Source: Candidatus Rhodobacter oscarellae (GTDB lineage Bacteria; Pseudomonadota; Alphaproteobacteria; Rhodobacterales; Rhodobacteraceae). From it: a stretch of 64,000 bases of DNA. The notes below the pieces were generated by a model that was not told where the DNA came from, made no database searches, and saw only the letters and a program-made list of their open reading frames with translations. The DNA lies in assembly GCF_001078595.1 (NCBI RefSeq), contig NZ_LFTY01000002.1, positions 393,378 through 457,377 on the forward strand, read 5' to 3'. This document shows, one piece after another, positions 44,634 through 53,627 of the stretch. The translations under genes and the position numbers were made by a program. How positions within the stretch are numbered: position 1 is the first letter of the stretch; every line of letters begins with the position of its first letter.

Positions 44634-44692
44634 AGGGCGCAATAGCGCGAAGGCGGTGAGATGGAAAGCTGCCAGCCGGTCTTGGTGCGACC

Positions 44693-44737
44693 CAAATCCC
44701 TTCCAAGGGATTTGCAAAACTCTTCGAAGAGTTTTGC
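44693..44737. repeat. Double-palindrome element, copy 3
   Basis: Abutting palindromes 44693-44714 (half-site CAAATCCCTT, 2-base centre) and 44715-44736 (half-site CAAAACTCTTC), flanked by GGTGCGAC on the left and GTCGCGCC on the right. It shares 24 identical bases with copy 2 (26883-26906). It lies between kefB-like and selU genes, both on the minus strand. Confidence 0.85.
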
Positions 44738-44756
44738 GTCGCGCCTGGACGTAAGC

Positions 44757-46763
44757 TTAGCTCTCCTTTGCCTGCGCCTCCTCTGCGTCCACATCCTTGG
44801 TCCCCGGCGGTGACCAGCCGCGATCCACCCGCGCATGGAACGCGCTCGTGCCATTGCGCAGGGCCTCGTCCATCTCGTCGCGCAGCTCCATCGCGCGCTG
44901 GATGTATTCCGGGTTCTCGGTCTGCGGGATATCAGAGCGGTAAAGCTGCGCCAGGTCTCGCAGCATGTAGCGGTCGTGATCCTCAAACCCGCGCGCCATG
45001 CGTTGCGCCTGGAACGGGTGCACCCCCAGCGCCTCATAGGCCGAGCGCCCGGCGCGCACCGCGCTGTCGAACGTGTCGCGGATGATGTTGCGGCAGCCAG
45101 CGGCGTAGAGCTCATAAACCTGGTGCCGGTCAACCGCGCGGGCGATGATATGCACATGCGGGTGGTTCTGCGACACGTGATGCACGATGGCGTTGGCCTG
45201 CTCGCGGTCGTCAATGGCCACCACCAGCAGCTTGGCCTCGTGCAGCCCCGCCGCGTGCAGCAGGTCCGGCCGCGAGGCGTCGCCGTAAAAGGCCTTCACG
45301 TCAAAGGCGCGCATCGCATCCAGCTGCTCAGAGCTGTGGTCCAGCACCACGGTCTTGTACCCCGCGCCCAGCAGCATCCGGTTCACCACGCCGCCAAAGC
45401 GGCCCACTCCCGCGATGATGATCGGCGCCTCGTCGTCGACCACATCCGCCTCGCGCTCCTCGGCGCCGGTATAGCGCGGCAGGATCAGCCGCTCATAGGC
45501 GATAAAGAGCGCGGGCGTCAGCAGCATCGAGAGCGCCACGATCAGCAAGAGCTGGTCGGCGATCACCGGCGGGACCACGTTATTGGCGGTGGTGAAGCTG
45601 AGCAGCACAAAGCCGAACTCGCCCGCCTGCGCCAGCCCCAGCGCGAACAGCCAGCGGTCCGCGCCCTCGATCTTGAAGACAAAGCTCAGCGCCAGCAGCA
45701 CGCCGGCCTTAAGCGCGATCAGTCCCAGCGTGAGCGCCAGGATCACAGCGAAGTTGCCAAAGAGAAGCTGGAAATCAATGCCCGCGCCGACGGTCATAAA
45801 GAACAACCCCAGCAAAAGCCCCTTGAACGGGTCGATGTCGCTTTCCAGCTCGTGGCGGTACTCGCTATTGGCCAGAACCACCCCCGCCAGGAAGGTCCCA
45901 AGCGCAGGCGAGAGCCCCACCAGCGACATCAACAGCGCGATCCCGATCACCATCATCAGCGCAGTGGCGGTGAAAAGCTCGCGCAGCTTGGCCAGGGCGA
46001 TGAAGCGGAAGATCGGGCGCGTCAGAAAGCTGCCGCCGACGATCACCGCGGCAATGGCGGCGATGGTGACAAGCGCGCGCAGGCCGCCGGGCAGGGTCTC
46101 GATCCAGGTCGGCCCAGAGGGCCCGTGATGGCCGTCATCATGGGCGTCATGCCCACCGCCGTGGGCATCCTGATGGGCGGCCTCCTCGGTCCCGTGTCCC
46201 TCCTCGGCATGGATCTCCACCGGCGCGGGCGCGGCGTATTGCTCCATCAGGTCGGGCATCGCCAGCAGCGGGATCAGCGCCAGCATTGGGATCACCGCGA
46301 TGTCCTGGAACAGCAATACCGAGAAGCTCGACTGCCCGCCGTCGGACTTCATCAGCCCCTTCTCATTCAGCGTTTGCAGCACAATCGCCGTCGAGGACAG
46401 CGCGAAGATCAGGCCAATCGCCAGCGAGATCGTCCATTCCAGGCCAAAGAGCATGGCCACGCCCATCACAATCACCGCGGTGCCGCAGACCTGCAGCCCG
46501 CCCAGCCCCAAAAGCTTGTTGCGCATCTGCCAGAGCAGTTTTGGCTCCAGCTCCAGCCCCACCAGGAACAGCATCATCACCACGCCGAATTCCGCGAAAT
46601 GCTGCAGGCTAATGACGTCCACGCCCGCGGCGTTCAGCACCGGCGCGATCGCGATGCCTGCGATCAAATAGCCCAGCACCGAGCCCAGCCCGAATTTCGA
46701 GGCGATCGGCACCGCCACAACGCCCGCGATCAGGAAGATGAAGGCAAGGGAAAGGAAATCCAT
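44757..46763 (-). CDS. KefB/KefC-type monovalent cation:proton antiporter
   Basis: A 668-residue CPA2 antiporter: about 12 transmembrane helices (start MDFLSLAFIFLIAGVVAVPIA; VVMMLFLVGLELEPKLLW), then a RCK/TrkA-N domain (IIIAGVGRFGGVVNRMLLGAGY) and a C-terminal tail. An unusual hydrophilic insertion (about residues 180-217) is packed with histidine and acidic residues (HGTEEAAHQDAHGGGHDAHD). The family moves potassium in exchange for protons and is activated by glutathione adducts. The next gene upstream encodes a KefF/KefG-like partner, supporting this class. Confidence 0.92.
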   Translation of the reverse strand: MDFLSLAFIFLIAGVVAVPIASKFGLGSVLGYLIAGIAIAPVLNAAGVDVISLQHFAEFGVVMMLFLVGLELEPKLLWQMRNKLLGLGGLQVCGTAVIVMGVAMLFGLEWTISLAIGLIFALSSTAIVLQTLNEKGLMKSDGGQSSFSVLLFQDIAVIPMLALIPLLAMPDLMEQYAAPAPVEIHAEEGHGTEEAAHQDAHGGGHDAHDDGHHGPSGPTWIETLPGGLRALVTIAAIAAVIVGGSFLTRPIFRFIALAKLRELFTATALMMVIGIALLMSLVGLSPALGTFLAGVVLANSEYRHELESDIDPFKGLLLGLFFMTVGAGIDFQLLFGNFAVILALTLGLIALKAGVLLALSFVFKIEGADRWLFALGLAQAGEFGFVLLSFTTANNVVPPVIADQLLLIVALSMLLTPALFIAYERLILPRYTGAEEREADVVDDEAPIIIAGVGRFGGVVNRMLLGAGYKTVVLDHSSEQLDAMRAFDVKAFYGDASRPDLLHAAGLHEAKLLVVAIDDREQANAIVHHVSQNHPHVHIIARAVDRHQVYELYAAGCRNIIRDTFDSAVRAGRSAYEALGVHPFQAQRMARGFEDHDRYMLRDLAQLYRSDIPQTENPEYIQRAMELRDEMDEALRNGTSAFHARVDRGWSPPGTKDVDAEEAQAKES

Positions 46764-46767
46764 CGGC

Positions 46768-47376
46768 CTATGCCTCCGCTTTCATTTGCATGGCGTCAGC
46801 GGTCCAAACTTCGTCCGGCTTGGTTTCATGGCTGTCGAACTCGCCATCCTGCAGCGCCTCTATGTAGCGGCGGTAGCCGTGCAGATGCGGCTCGACCCGG
46901 CCCTCATTCGGAGCCTTCAGCGATCCATAAAGCACGTAGGGCGGCAGAAACCGCATCTTACAAAGGTTCGCGGTCTGCTCCAGCGGGCGCAGGAAGTCGC
47001 GCAAAGGGTAATGCTGGTAGCCGTTCGGTGTGTAGGCGTCCTGCGGGCCCGCCGCGGTGATCGCCAGCCCCATGCGTTTGCCCGCCAGCGCATCGCCGCC
47101 CGCGCCATAGGCAAAGCCGTGCTCTAGCACGATATCCTGCCATTCCTTCAGGATCGACGGGGTCGAGTACCAAAAGAGCGGGAACTGAAACAGGATGATG
47201 TCGTGATCCAGCAGGCGCTGCTGCTCTTTGTCGGGGTCGATGTCGAAGCGCGGGTACTCGGCATACAAATCGACCACGGTCAATTCTTGGTTCCTCGTGG
47301 CCACGTCCAACATTTTGGTGTTCACATGGCTGAACTGCTGACCGGGATGGGCGAAATAGACAATAACCTTCGGCAT
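46768..47376 (-). CDS. Flavodoxin-fold NAD(P)H oxidoreductase (KefF/KefG-like)
   Basis: A 202-residue protein of the flavodoxin_2/NQO1 group, the ancillary subunits of Kef channels. VIVYFAHPGQQFSHVN at the N-terminus binds FMN phosphate; HDIILFQFPLFWYSTPSILKEWQDIVL is the classic motif. It ends four bases before the antiporter start, so the two are translated together and the protein probably binds the antiporter on the cytoplasmic side. Confidence 0.92.
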   Translation of the reverse strand: MPKVIVYFAHPGQQFSHVNTKMLDVATRNQELTVVDLYAEYPRFDIDPDKEQQRLLDHDIILFQFPLFWYSTPSILKEWQDIVLEHGFAYGAGGDALAGKRMGLAITAAGPQDAYTPNGYQHYPLRDFLRPLEQTANLCKMRFLPPYVLYGSLKAPNEGRVEPHLHGYRRYIEALQDGEFDSHETKPDEVWTADAMQMKAEA

Positions 47377-47442
47377 GAACGATCCCCCGCTCCGCCGCCG
47401 TGGCGGATTTGCCCAAGACTTAGGGCGCGTTGGGGGGCGTGT

Positions 47443-49602
47443 CTATGGGGCGTGCGCGATGATATGCGCGGGACCCTGTATGATTTGGCCGATCAGGGCG
47501 GCGTGATACCCCGCCTTGCGGAGCGTTGTGATCGCGTCCGCCGCCATCTCAGCGGGCATAGCGGCCAGCAGGCCGCCGCTTGTCTGCGGATCGAAGAGCA
47601 AGTCCGTTTGCGCGGAACTGACCGCGGTCATTTTGGCGCGCGTCGCCGCGTTCTGCGCAAATAGGCTAGAGCGCACGCCCTGCCGCGCAAGCTCAAGTGC
47701 GTCCTCCATAACGGGAATTGACCCGACGTTCAGTTCCGCGCCGACCCCAGAGGCTTCACAGATGTTCATCAGATGCCCGGCCAGCCCAAACCCGGTGACG
47801 TCAGTCATGGCATGCGCCTCTGCCAGGCATTTCGCGGCCTCCCCCTGCGGCTGCACCATTAGATCCAGGCAGCCCAGCACCCAATTGCCGCGCGCCTTCA
47901 TCTGCATCTCGGCGGCCAGGATCGTGCCAGAGCCGATCGGTTTGGTCAGGATCAGGCAATCGCCCGGCCTAGCCCCCGCGAGTGTGATCGCCGGGCGGTC
48001 CATCAACCCCGTCAGGCTGAAACCAATTGTCATTTCAGTGCCTTGGCTGGTGTGGCCGCCAACGATCTCGGCCCCGGCGGCATGGATGACCTCCTGCGCG
48101 CCTTGCATGATCTCGTCCAGCCATCGCCGCTGCAAATTCTCTGACAGGCGCGGCAAGATCACGGTCGCCAGCGCCGCCTGCGGCACGGCGCCCATTGCCC
48201 AGATATCGCCGAGCGCATGGTTGGCCGCGATTTTGCCCATTAGCCAGGGGTCCTCGGTGACGCTGCGCAGATGATCGGTTGTGATCACAATCTGGGAGCC
48301 GCCGTTGGTCAGGATCGCTGCGTCATCGCCCGGCAGATGCGTGACATCGCTGCGCGCCCCGCTGGCGAGGCCGCCTATGCTGGCCGAAAGCGCGTCCTGC
48401 CCGACCTTCGCGCCGCATCCGCCACACATTGGTTTCGGCCCCAGGGCCTCGGCCAGATCGGCGGTGCGCTCGCGGGGCAAACTGACCGCGGTCATTTCTG
48501 GCAACTTGGTCAGCTTGTTCATAAAGCGCCGGTCGATCCAATCCTTCCAGCGCCACACCCAGGGGCCATGCAGACCGCCGCCGCGCCTGTCCGCGACGGC
48601 GGATTTTGCGCCAAGCGAGATCAGTTTCAAATAGCGTTTCTGCGGCTTGAATGGCCGGAATTGACCGCGGTCACTCAGCGCGACGCGCAGGTTGTGATAA
48701 AGGATCGGCGCCTCTCGAACCGCAAAAACTCCGGCCTTTGGGCGGGGGGCGGGCAGGGCGGCGCAGTCGCCCGCCGCATAGATATTCGGGTCGGAGGTAC
48801 GCAAATTCTCGTCGACGGACAGGAAGCCGGCCTGGTGGGCCAGGCCGATCTGCGAGAGCCATTCATGCGGCGTCGCGCCGGCCGCCCCCACAACAAAGCG
48901 GGCGGGAATGGCCGCGCCGTCAGATAGATACACCGCGCGATCCGTGACCTTCGCGACCTCTTTGCCCTCTTCCCAAGTCACATCGTAATCGCGCAGTTTG
49001 CGCAAGATCGTGTCGCGCGCCGCATCGGAGATGCCGGGCAACAGTGCCGCGCGCTCGATCAACGTGACCTTGGCCGAGCCCTTGCAAGCATGTGCCATCG
49101 CGAGCGCCAATTCCACGCCGCCCACGCCTCCGCCGATGACGGCGATCTCGCGTGGTTGGTCTGATAACAGGAATTCGCGCCACTTAGTGGCAAAACGACC
49201 CAAAGGTTTGGCCCCAACCCCGTGCTCCTGAAACCCCGGCAAGTCGGGCAGGTTCGAGGTGATGCCGACATTGATCGACGCAATATCATAGGCAATGGGG
49301 GGCCGATCTGGCATGTGTAACTGCCGCGCCTGAGGGTCCAGCGAGGTCACGGCGCCAGAGATAATGCGCGCGCCCGCGAACCGGCAGAGCTTTATCAGGT
49401 CGATGGACAGGTCGTCCTCGGAATAATGCCCGGCGATATGTCCCGGCAGCATCCCCGTATAGGGCGCGGTCGGACCCGGATTGACCACGGTCAGTCGCGC
49501 ACCCGCCAGGGGCCGCATGCCCCAGCGCCGCAGCAGCAGGGCATGGGTGTGGCCGCCGCCGACCAGCACCAGGTCCTTTGTTATGGGCATGGGCGTTTGC
49601 AT
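47443..49602 (-). CDS. selD: NADH dehydrogenase-like/selenide, water dikinase fusion (NDH-SelD)
   Basis: About 719 residues. The N-terminal 390 are a pyridine-nucleotide oxidoreductase (VLVGGGHTHALLLRRWG; VIGGGVGGVELALAMA; YAAGDCAALP). From about 395 follows SelD (CGGCGAKVGQDAL; GDDAAILTNG; SQGTEMTIGFSLTGL; TSGGLLAAMP), which makes selenophosphate from selenide and ATP. The fusion is known in many bacteria; the oxidoreductase may supply reduced selenide. I chose the ATG at 49602; one at 49590 is equally possible. Two exact copies of the palindrome TGACCGCGGTCA lie within the SelD part and one within the oxidoreductase part. Confidence 0.94.
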   Translation of the reverse strand: MQTPMPITKDLVLVGGGHTHALLLRRWGMRPLAGARLTVVNPGPTAPYTGMLPGHIAGHYSEDDLSIDLIKLCRFAGARIISGAVTSLDPQARQLHMPDRPPIAYDIASINVGITSNLPDLPGFQEHGVGAKPLGRFATKWREFLLSDQPREIAVIGGGVGGVELALAMAHACKGSAKVTLIERAALLPGISDAARDTILRKLRDYDVTWEEGKEVAKVTDRAVYLSDGAAIPARFVVGAAGATPHEWLSQIGLAHQAGFLSVDENLRTSDPNIYAAGDCAALPAPRPKAGVFAVREAPILYHNLRVALSDRGQFRPFKPQKRYLKLISLGAKSAVADRRGGGLHGPWVWRWKDWIDRRFMNKLTKLPEMTAVSLPRERTADLAEALGPKPMCGGCGAKVGQDALSASIGGLASGARSDVTHLPGDDAAILTNGGSQIVITTDHLRSVTEDPWLMGKIAANHALGDIWAMGAVPQAALATVILPRLSENLQRRWLDEIMQGAQEVIHAAGAEIVGGHTSQGTEMTIGFSLTGLMDRPAITLAGARPGDCLILTKPIGSGTILAAEMQMKARGNWVLGCLDLMVQPQGEAAKCLAEAHAMTDVTGFGLAGHLMNICEASGVGAELNVGSIPVMEDALELARQGVRSSLFAQNAATRAKMTAVSSAQTDLLFDPQTSGGLLAAMPAEMAADAITTLRKAGYHAALIGQIIQGPAHIIAHAP

Positions 49603-49671
49603 CAGAGCGGTGTTAGCAAAACCCACCGCCCGGCGCGCGCCCAAAATGTTGCCCAGTCCGTCAATATCCCG

Positions 49672-50217
49672 TCAGGGCGCCCGCCAGCCGCCCGCCCATC
49701 CATCTGCGCGTTGGAATAGGGCGCGCTGATGCGGCGCAGCGCCCACCTTCACAACGTCAAGGCTTTGAACTTGAATGGTTATCTGCGCGAACTGCGCGGG
49801 GTCTGGAATGCGCTCGTAGGCGTCTGAGGCGGGGATCTTGGTTCCTGGCGGCGGGCGCACGCCGTAATTCTGGCGCGCTTCGTCTGGCAAACGCGCCCAA
49901 AGTTCGTCCAGCGCGGATCCCGAGGTGACATGCGCAGTGCCGTTCAGACGCAATTGCAGGTCAAGCTCTGGGGTCCAATGCAGTACCGCGACATCGGGTG
50001 TTCGCCGCATCTCTTCTACTTTGACCGTGGTCAAGTCGGTGAGAATCTGCAGCTGCGCGGCCTCTTCTGAGGCCTCCCGCAGCATGACCAACCGCGATTG
50101 CGGGGTCCGATCTTGGCCGATCGTGGCCAGGTTAACCAGGCGGTTGCGCGACCTATCGCCAAGCGCCTCCCAGGATTTCGACCAGATCCCGCTTAGGGTC
50201 TTGTGCCACTCACTCAT
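49672..50217 (-). CDS. Pyridoxamine 5'-phosphate oxidase-family FMN protein
   Basis: A 181-residue split-barrel FMN-binding protein resembling the Alr4036 group: PQSRLVMLREA, LQILTDLTTVKVEEMRRTPDVAVLHWTPELDLQLRLNG. It is shorter than PdxH and lacks its C-terminal signature, so I do not call it pyridoxine synthesis. The start overlaps the 3' end of the lipocalin-like gene by eight bases, making it the last gene of the ABC operon. Confidence 0.82.
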   Translation of the reverse strand: MSEWHKTLSGIWSKSWEALGDRSRNRLVNLATIGQDRTPQSRLVMLREASEEAAQLQILTDLTTVKVEEMRRTPDVAVLHWTPELDLQLRLNGTAHVTSGSALDELWARLPDEARQNYGVRPPPGTKIPASDAYERIPDPAQFAQITIQVQSLDVVKVGAAPHQRALFQRADGWAGGWRAP

Positions 50218-51232
50218 ATCCCGTCATCTCCAGGTAGCCGCGGCCTGAATGCGTTCCGGTCACGCGCACGGGACCCTCCCAATAGGCGACGGAAAGATCC
50301 ATCCAACTGTCTGGGTTGAGCGCCGTTACCGTCACATCGACTGCATGTTCTGGGACTTCTACGCGCCATTCAACCGGAATCTCGCGACCGGCAACGCGAT
50401 GGAACCGCAGGGGTTTTGCCACAAAGGCGCCGGGGGCAAGCGGGCCGGGCGTGCCATCAGGTTCGATCCAAGTGCCTGTGGAGTAGGCGCTGCCCAGATC
50501 AGACCGCAGCCGGAACCCCATCAGCTTTTCGCCCGTATCAAGGTGCAGGGACAGCCAGTCCCAACCGCTTTGATCGGCGCTTAGCAATTGGCTTGACCAT
50601 TCGCGATCCAGCCACGCCTGGCCGCTGACATCCACCGCGCCGCCAGGCAGCTGCAGGACGCCCGACACGTCGTAGAAGGGCTGCGAATAATAATGGCTGG
50701 CCTGGCCGGTCTCTGCCTTTACGGAATACCCCGCGGCGCCTTGCGGAACAAAGGGTGCATCCGCGGCGAAGGTCAGTTCATAGGCAAAATCCGGGCCACT
50801 TGCGCGTAATTGACCGCGGTCAATTCCGGTCATTTGCCATTCGTCGATCCAAGCCTCGAAGGGGGCCGCGGTCACGCCGGCTTGTCCGGTTCCGCCTCGG
50901 GCGAACCGTTCGGTGGCGAAATGCGCGTCGGGCGTGGTCACCGCGGCGTGGCCCATCCAGATCGGCGCGGGGCGGTCGTCGGGCGAAAGGGCGGAGCGAA
51001 AGAGGGTCCACTGCAGGCCGTAGTCGCGCCCATCCGTGCCGGTTAAGTTCGCGGTAAGATACCACCATTCCACGCGAAACCCCGGATGCGGGCCATGATC
51101 GCGGGGAAACTCAAAGCGCGTATCGGGGTTCGGCAAGAGATAGCCCTCGGCCTCGGAGCCCAGCCCGGCAAAGCCCTGCGCCAGCGCGGATGGCGCGAAT
51201 AATATCATGAATATCAAAGCTCTAACGCTCAT
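50210..51232 (-). CDS. Lipocalin-like/AttH-type secreted hydrolase-like protein
   Basis: A 340-residue protein with a signal peptide (MSVRALIFMILFAPSALA). The body resembles the AttH/CrtC-like lipocalin pair: FPRDHGPHPGFRVEWWYLTANL, then YGLQWTLFRSAL, WMGHAAVTTPD and LDREWSSQ. Such proteins often follow a FtsX-type ABC exporter, as here, and may bind a lipid or other hydrophobic substrate. Catalysis is not established. One exact TGACCGCGGTCA palindrome lies inside it at 50811-50822. Confidence 0.85.
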   Translation of the reverse strand: MSVRALIFMILFAPSALAQGFAGLGSEAEGYLLPNPDTRFEFPRDHGPHPGFRVEWWYLTANLTGTDGRDYGLQWTLFRSALSPDDRPAPIWMGHAAVTTPDAHFATERFARGGTGQAGVTAAPFEAWIDEWQMTGIDRGQLRASGPDFAYELTFAADAPFVPQGAAGYSVKAETGQASHYYSQPFYDVSGVLQLPGGAVDVSGQAWLDREWSSQLLSADQSGWDWLSLHLDTGEKLMGFRLRSDLGSAYSTGTWIEPDGTPGPLAPGAFVAKPLRFHRVAGREIPVEWRVEVPEHAVDVTVTALNPDSWMDLSVAYWEGPVRVTGTHSGRGYLEMTGYE

Positions 51233-53627
51233 TGGCGAAGACCTTTAACAGCTCTGCTGGGGGCTTGCGCGACAGCAAATACGCGGGCCATGCGGCGGAA
51301 AGCATCGCCGCAATCAGCGACCAAAGCGCAAGCCAGGCCCAGTCGGTTGGATAGAGCCGCATCGGCAAACGCCATCCAAAGGCCTCGACATTGATGACGG
51401 TCAACAGGACCCAGGCCAGCAGGATCCCAACCGGGATCGAGAGCACGAGTGTCATCAAAGCCAAGGCTGAACTGCGGAGTAATTCAAGCAATGCCAGGCG
51501 ACGCCGGGTGAGCCCCATCGCCCAGAGCGGCGCGACCTGGGCTGCGCGCATTGCGGAAAGTGTCAGCAGGCTTGTCAGGATAGCGAAACCCGCCACGGCG
51601 AGTGTCAGCACGTTCAGCGCGGCGGTCACGGTGAACGTTCGTTCAAATATCTGAACCGAGAAGGATTTTAGCTCTGCTTGGTGGATAATGCGCTCTGCGG
51701 GCAGGCCAAACTCGTCCCGAATGGTCCTGGCAAGTGCGCGTGCCTTGTCGGGTGCGATCCGGATGCCAAAGCGTTGCCTCTGGAGGTCGGGAAACCGCTT
51801 GACCAGCGCGTCAAGCCCGACGATGACCTGGCCGTTCGGGTTGCCGTAATCGCTATAGATCCCCGCGACGATGGTCTGCCAAGCCCCTGGTAGCTCTAGG
51901 GAATCCCCGGGGTGCAGGTTCTCACGCAACGCAAGCTGCTCGTTCACCAAGGCGCCGTCGCCGGAGGCAACGCGCTGCCAAACGCTGTCGGCTGCTTCAA
52001 GGAGCGGCCAGTTATCGCGATACGTCGCATGGTCGATGATCCCATAAATCTCGGCCGGCAAACCGGCCACGCGCGCCTCGATGTTCCAGATCGGCAGCAC
52101 CGCATCCGCGCGCGGCGCAAGGTAGGATTGCAGCACCTCGGCCTCTTGATTTGAACGCGCGTTCACATAAAGCTCCGAGGCCAGCCGTTGATCCAGCCAG
52201 CCTAGGAAAGTGGTCCTAAAGCTGCCCACCATCGTGCCCACACCGATATTCGTGGCCAGGGCCAGCAGCAGCGCCATAAGCGCAAGCGACAGGCCGGGAA
52301 GCTGCTGACGTGTGTCCGCCCAGAACCAGCTTGGTATCGGGGCTCTGGCCAAGTGTTGCGCTAAAAACAGAAGCAAAGACAATATGATAGGCAAGGCCAG
52401 CGCCGCCGCCAATAATAGCCCGCCCAATAGGGCAAAGCCTGCAACGAGCCCTTGAAGCTGCGATGCGATCAGCGCGACCGCCAGCAGCGCGAGGACAAGG
52501 ATGCCTTGCAGCCACATCCGCCGTTCCGACAGGAGCGCCCATGCGCGGGGCTGCGCCGGCGCCAAGATCGGCATCCGGATGATCTTGGCGATCGAGCCCG
52601 CCGCGGCCACCGCCGTTCCGAGCACCGCGATCGCCATGCCCGCCGCCCACCAAATCGGCCTGATTGAGAGGGTCCCGTCGATTTCGGCCCCATAGAGGCC
52701 GCGGAGCGTCGCCGCGACATCCGGCAAAAGCACGCTTGCGATGACATATCCCAGGACCATTCCCGCCCCACCGGCGACCAGCGACACAAAGAGCAGCTCG
52801 ACCATGAGCAAGACAAGCAACATCCGAAGCGGCATCCCGAGCGCACGAAGTGTGCGGAACAACCCGCGCCGTTGCTCGAACGCCAATCCAATTGTGCCGT
52901 GTACAATGAAAAGCCCCACCGCAAAGCTGAGCAGCCCAAAGGCTGTCAAGTTCAGGTGGAAACTGCCTGTCAGTCGAGAGATGTCGTTGCCCTGACTGGG
53001 CGAGCGGGCCACAAGTTTAAGTTGTTTTAGGTCAGGGGGTGTGCCGTTGCGCGGCTGATTGGGAAGCAGCAAGAGGCGAGAGACCTCATCACCCCGCACA
53101 AGCATTGCCTGCGCCGCGTAAAGATCAGTCAACAAGACACCGGGAGACACCGTGTCCACCGCGATGACTGTGGCATCGGTCAAACCCCGTATCCGGCCGG
53201 CGTCCTCCGGATTGGCAATAATCTGGTATGGTGGTGCGAAAAACGAAACAATATCAACCTGCTGCTGCGCCTCATTGGGCACCAATCCCATAGGCGCGGT
53301 GAGCGCGTCGAACCCTACGAGCTGGTAGTTCTCGTCGTCCAATTGTAGGCGCCCCTCAAGCAGGGGCGAGACCAGAACACCGGCCCGACGCAATGCCACG
53401 AAGGTTTCGGTTGGGATCGTGTTGCCCTCTTCCGGGATCAACTGGGTGAACTGTGTTTCTCCCAAAGCGCGAGCTGCTTGGTCATAGCTGGCCCGGGCCT
53501 CGGCGTTGATGGCCTGCACGCCGGACCAAAGCGCGGTCGCCAGGGCCAGCCCAATGACCATGGTCAAAAGTTGCAAAGGTCGGTGCCGCCAGTGGGACCA
53601 GAGGGCCTGAAGACCGGCGCCGAGCAT
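51222..53627 (-). CDS. FtsX-family ABC transporter permease
   Basis: An 801-residue permease with two FtsX/MacB-type units: N-terminal helix plus large periplasmic domain (to about 240), four helices, a second periplasmic domain (about 470-640) and a last set of three helices ending in AYLLSRKPPAELLKVFANER. It overlaps both neighbours by a few bases. With the ATPase encoded upstream it should form a transporter that moves or extracts lipids or lipoprotein-like substrates at the outer face of the inner membrane. Confidence 0.9.
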   Translation of the reverse strand: MLGAGLQALWSHWRHRPLQLLTMVIGLALATALWSGVQAINAEARASYDQAARALGETQFTQLIPEEGNTIPTETFVALRRAGVLVSPLLEGRLQLDDENYQLVGFDALTAPMGLVPNEAQQQVDIVSFFAPPYQIIANPEDAGRIRGLTDATVIAVDTVSPGVLLTDLYAAQAMLVRGDEVSRLLLLPNQPRNGTPPDLKQLKLVARSPSQGNDISRLTGSFHLNLTAFGLLSFAVGLFIVHGTIGLAFEQRRGLFRTLRALGMPLRMLLVLLMVELLFVSLVAGGAGMVLGYVIASVLLPDVAATLRGLYGAEIDGTLSIRPIWWAAGMAIAVLGTAVAAAGSIAKIIRMPILAPAQPRAWALLSERRMWLQGILVLALLAVALIASQLQGLVAGFALLGGLLLAAALALPIILSLLLFLAQHLARAPIPSWFWADTRQQLPGLSLALMALLLALATNIGVGTMVGSFRTTFLGWLDQRLASELYVNARSNQEAEVLQSYLAPRADAVLPIWNIEARVAGLPAEIYGIIDHATYRDNWPLLEAADSVWQRVASGDGALVNEQLALRENLHPGDSLELPGAWQTIVAGIYSDYGNPNGQVIVGLDALVKRFPDLQRQRFGIRIAPDKARALARTIRDEFGLPAERIIHQAELKSFSVQIFERTFTVTAALNVLTLAVAGFAILTSLLTLSAMRAAQVAPLWAMGLTRRRLALLELLRSSALALMTLVLSIPVGILLAWVLLTVINVEAFGWRLPMRLYPTDWAWLALWSLIAAMLSAAWPAYLLSRKPPAELLKVFANER

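Noticed and set aside
43368-44645. A 425-codon open frame antisense to selU
   Set aside because: It is the mirror of the selU coding frame; SelU motifs on the other strand are unambiguous.
44835-47060. A 741-codon open frame antisense to the Kef genes
   Set aside because: Its product is His/Arg/Gln-rich low-complexity sequence, as produced by antisense reading of GC-rich genes. The opposite strand has clear KefB and KefF motifs.
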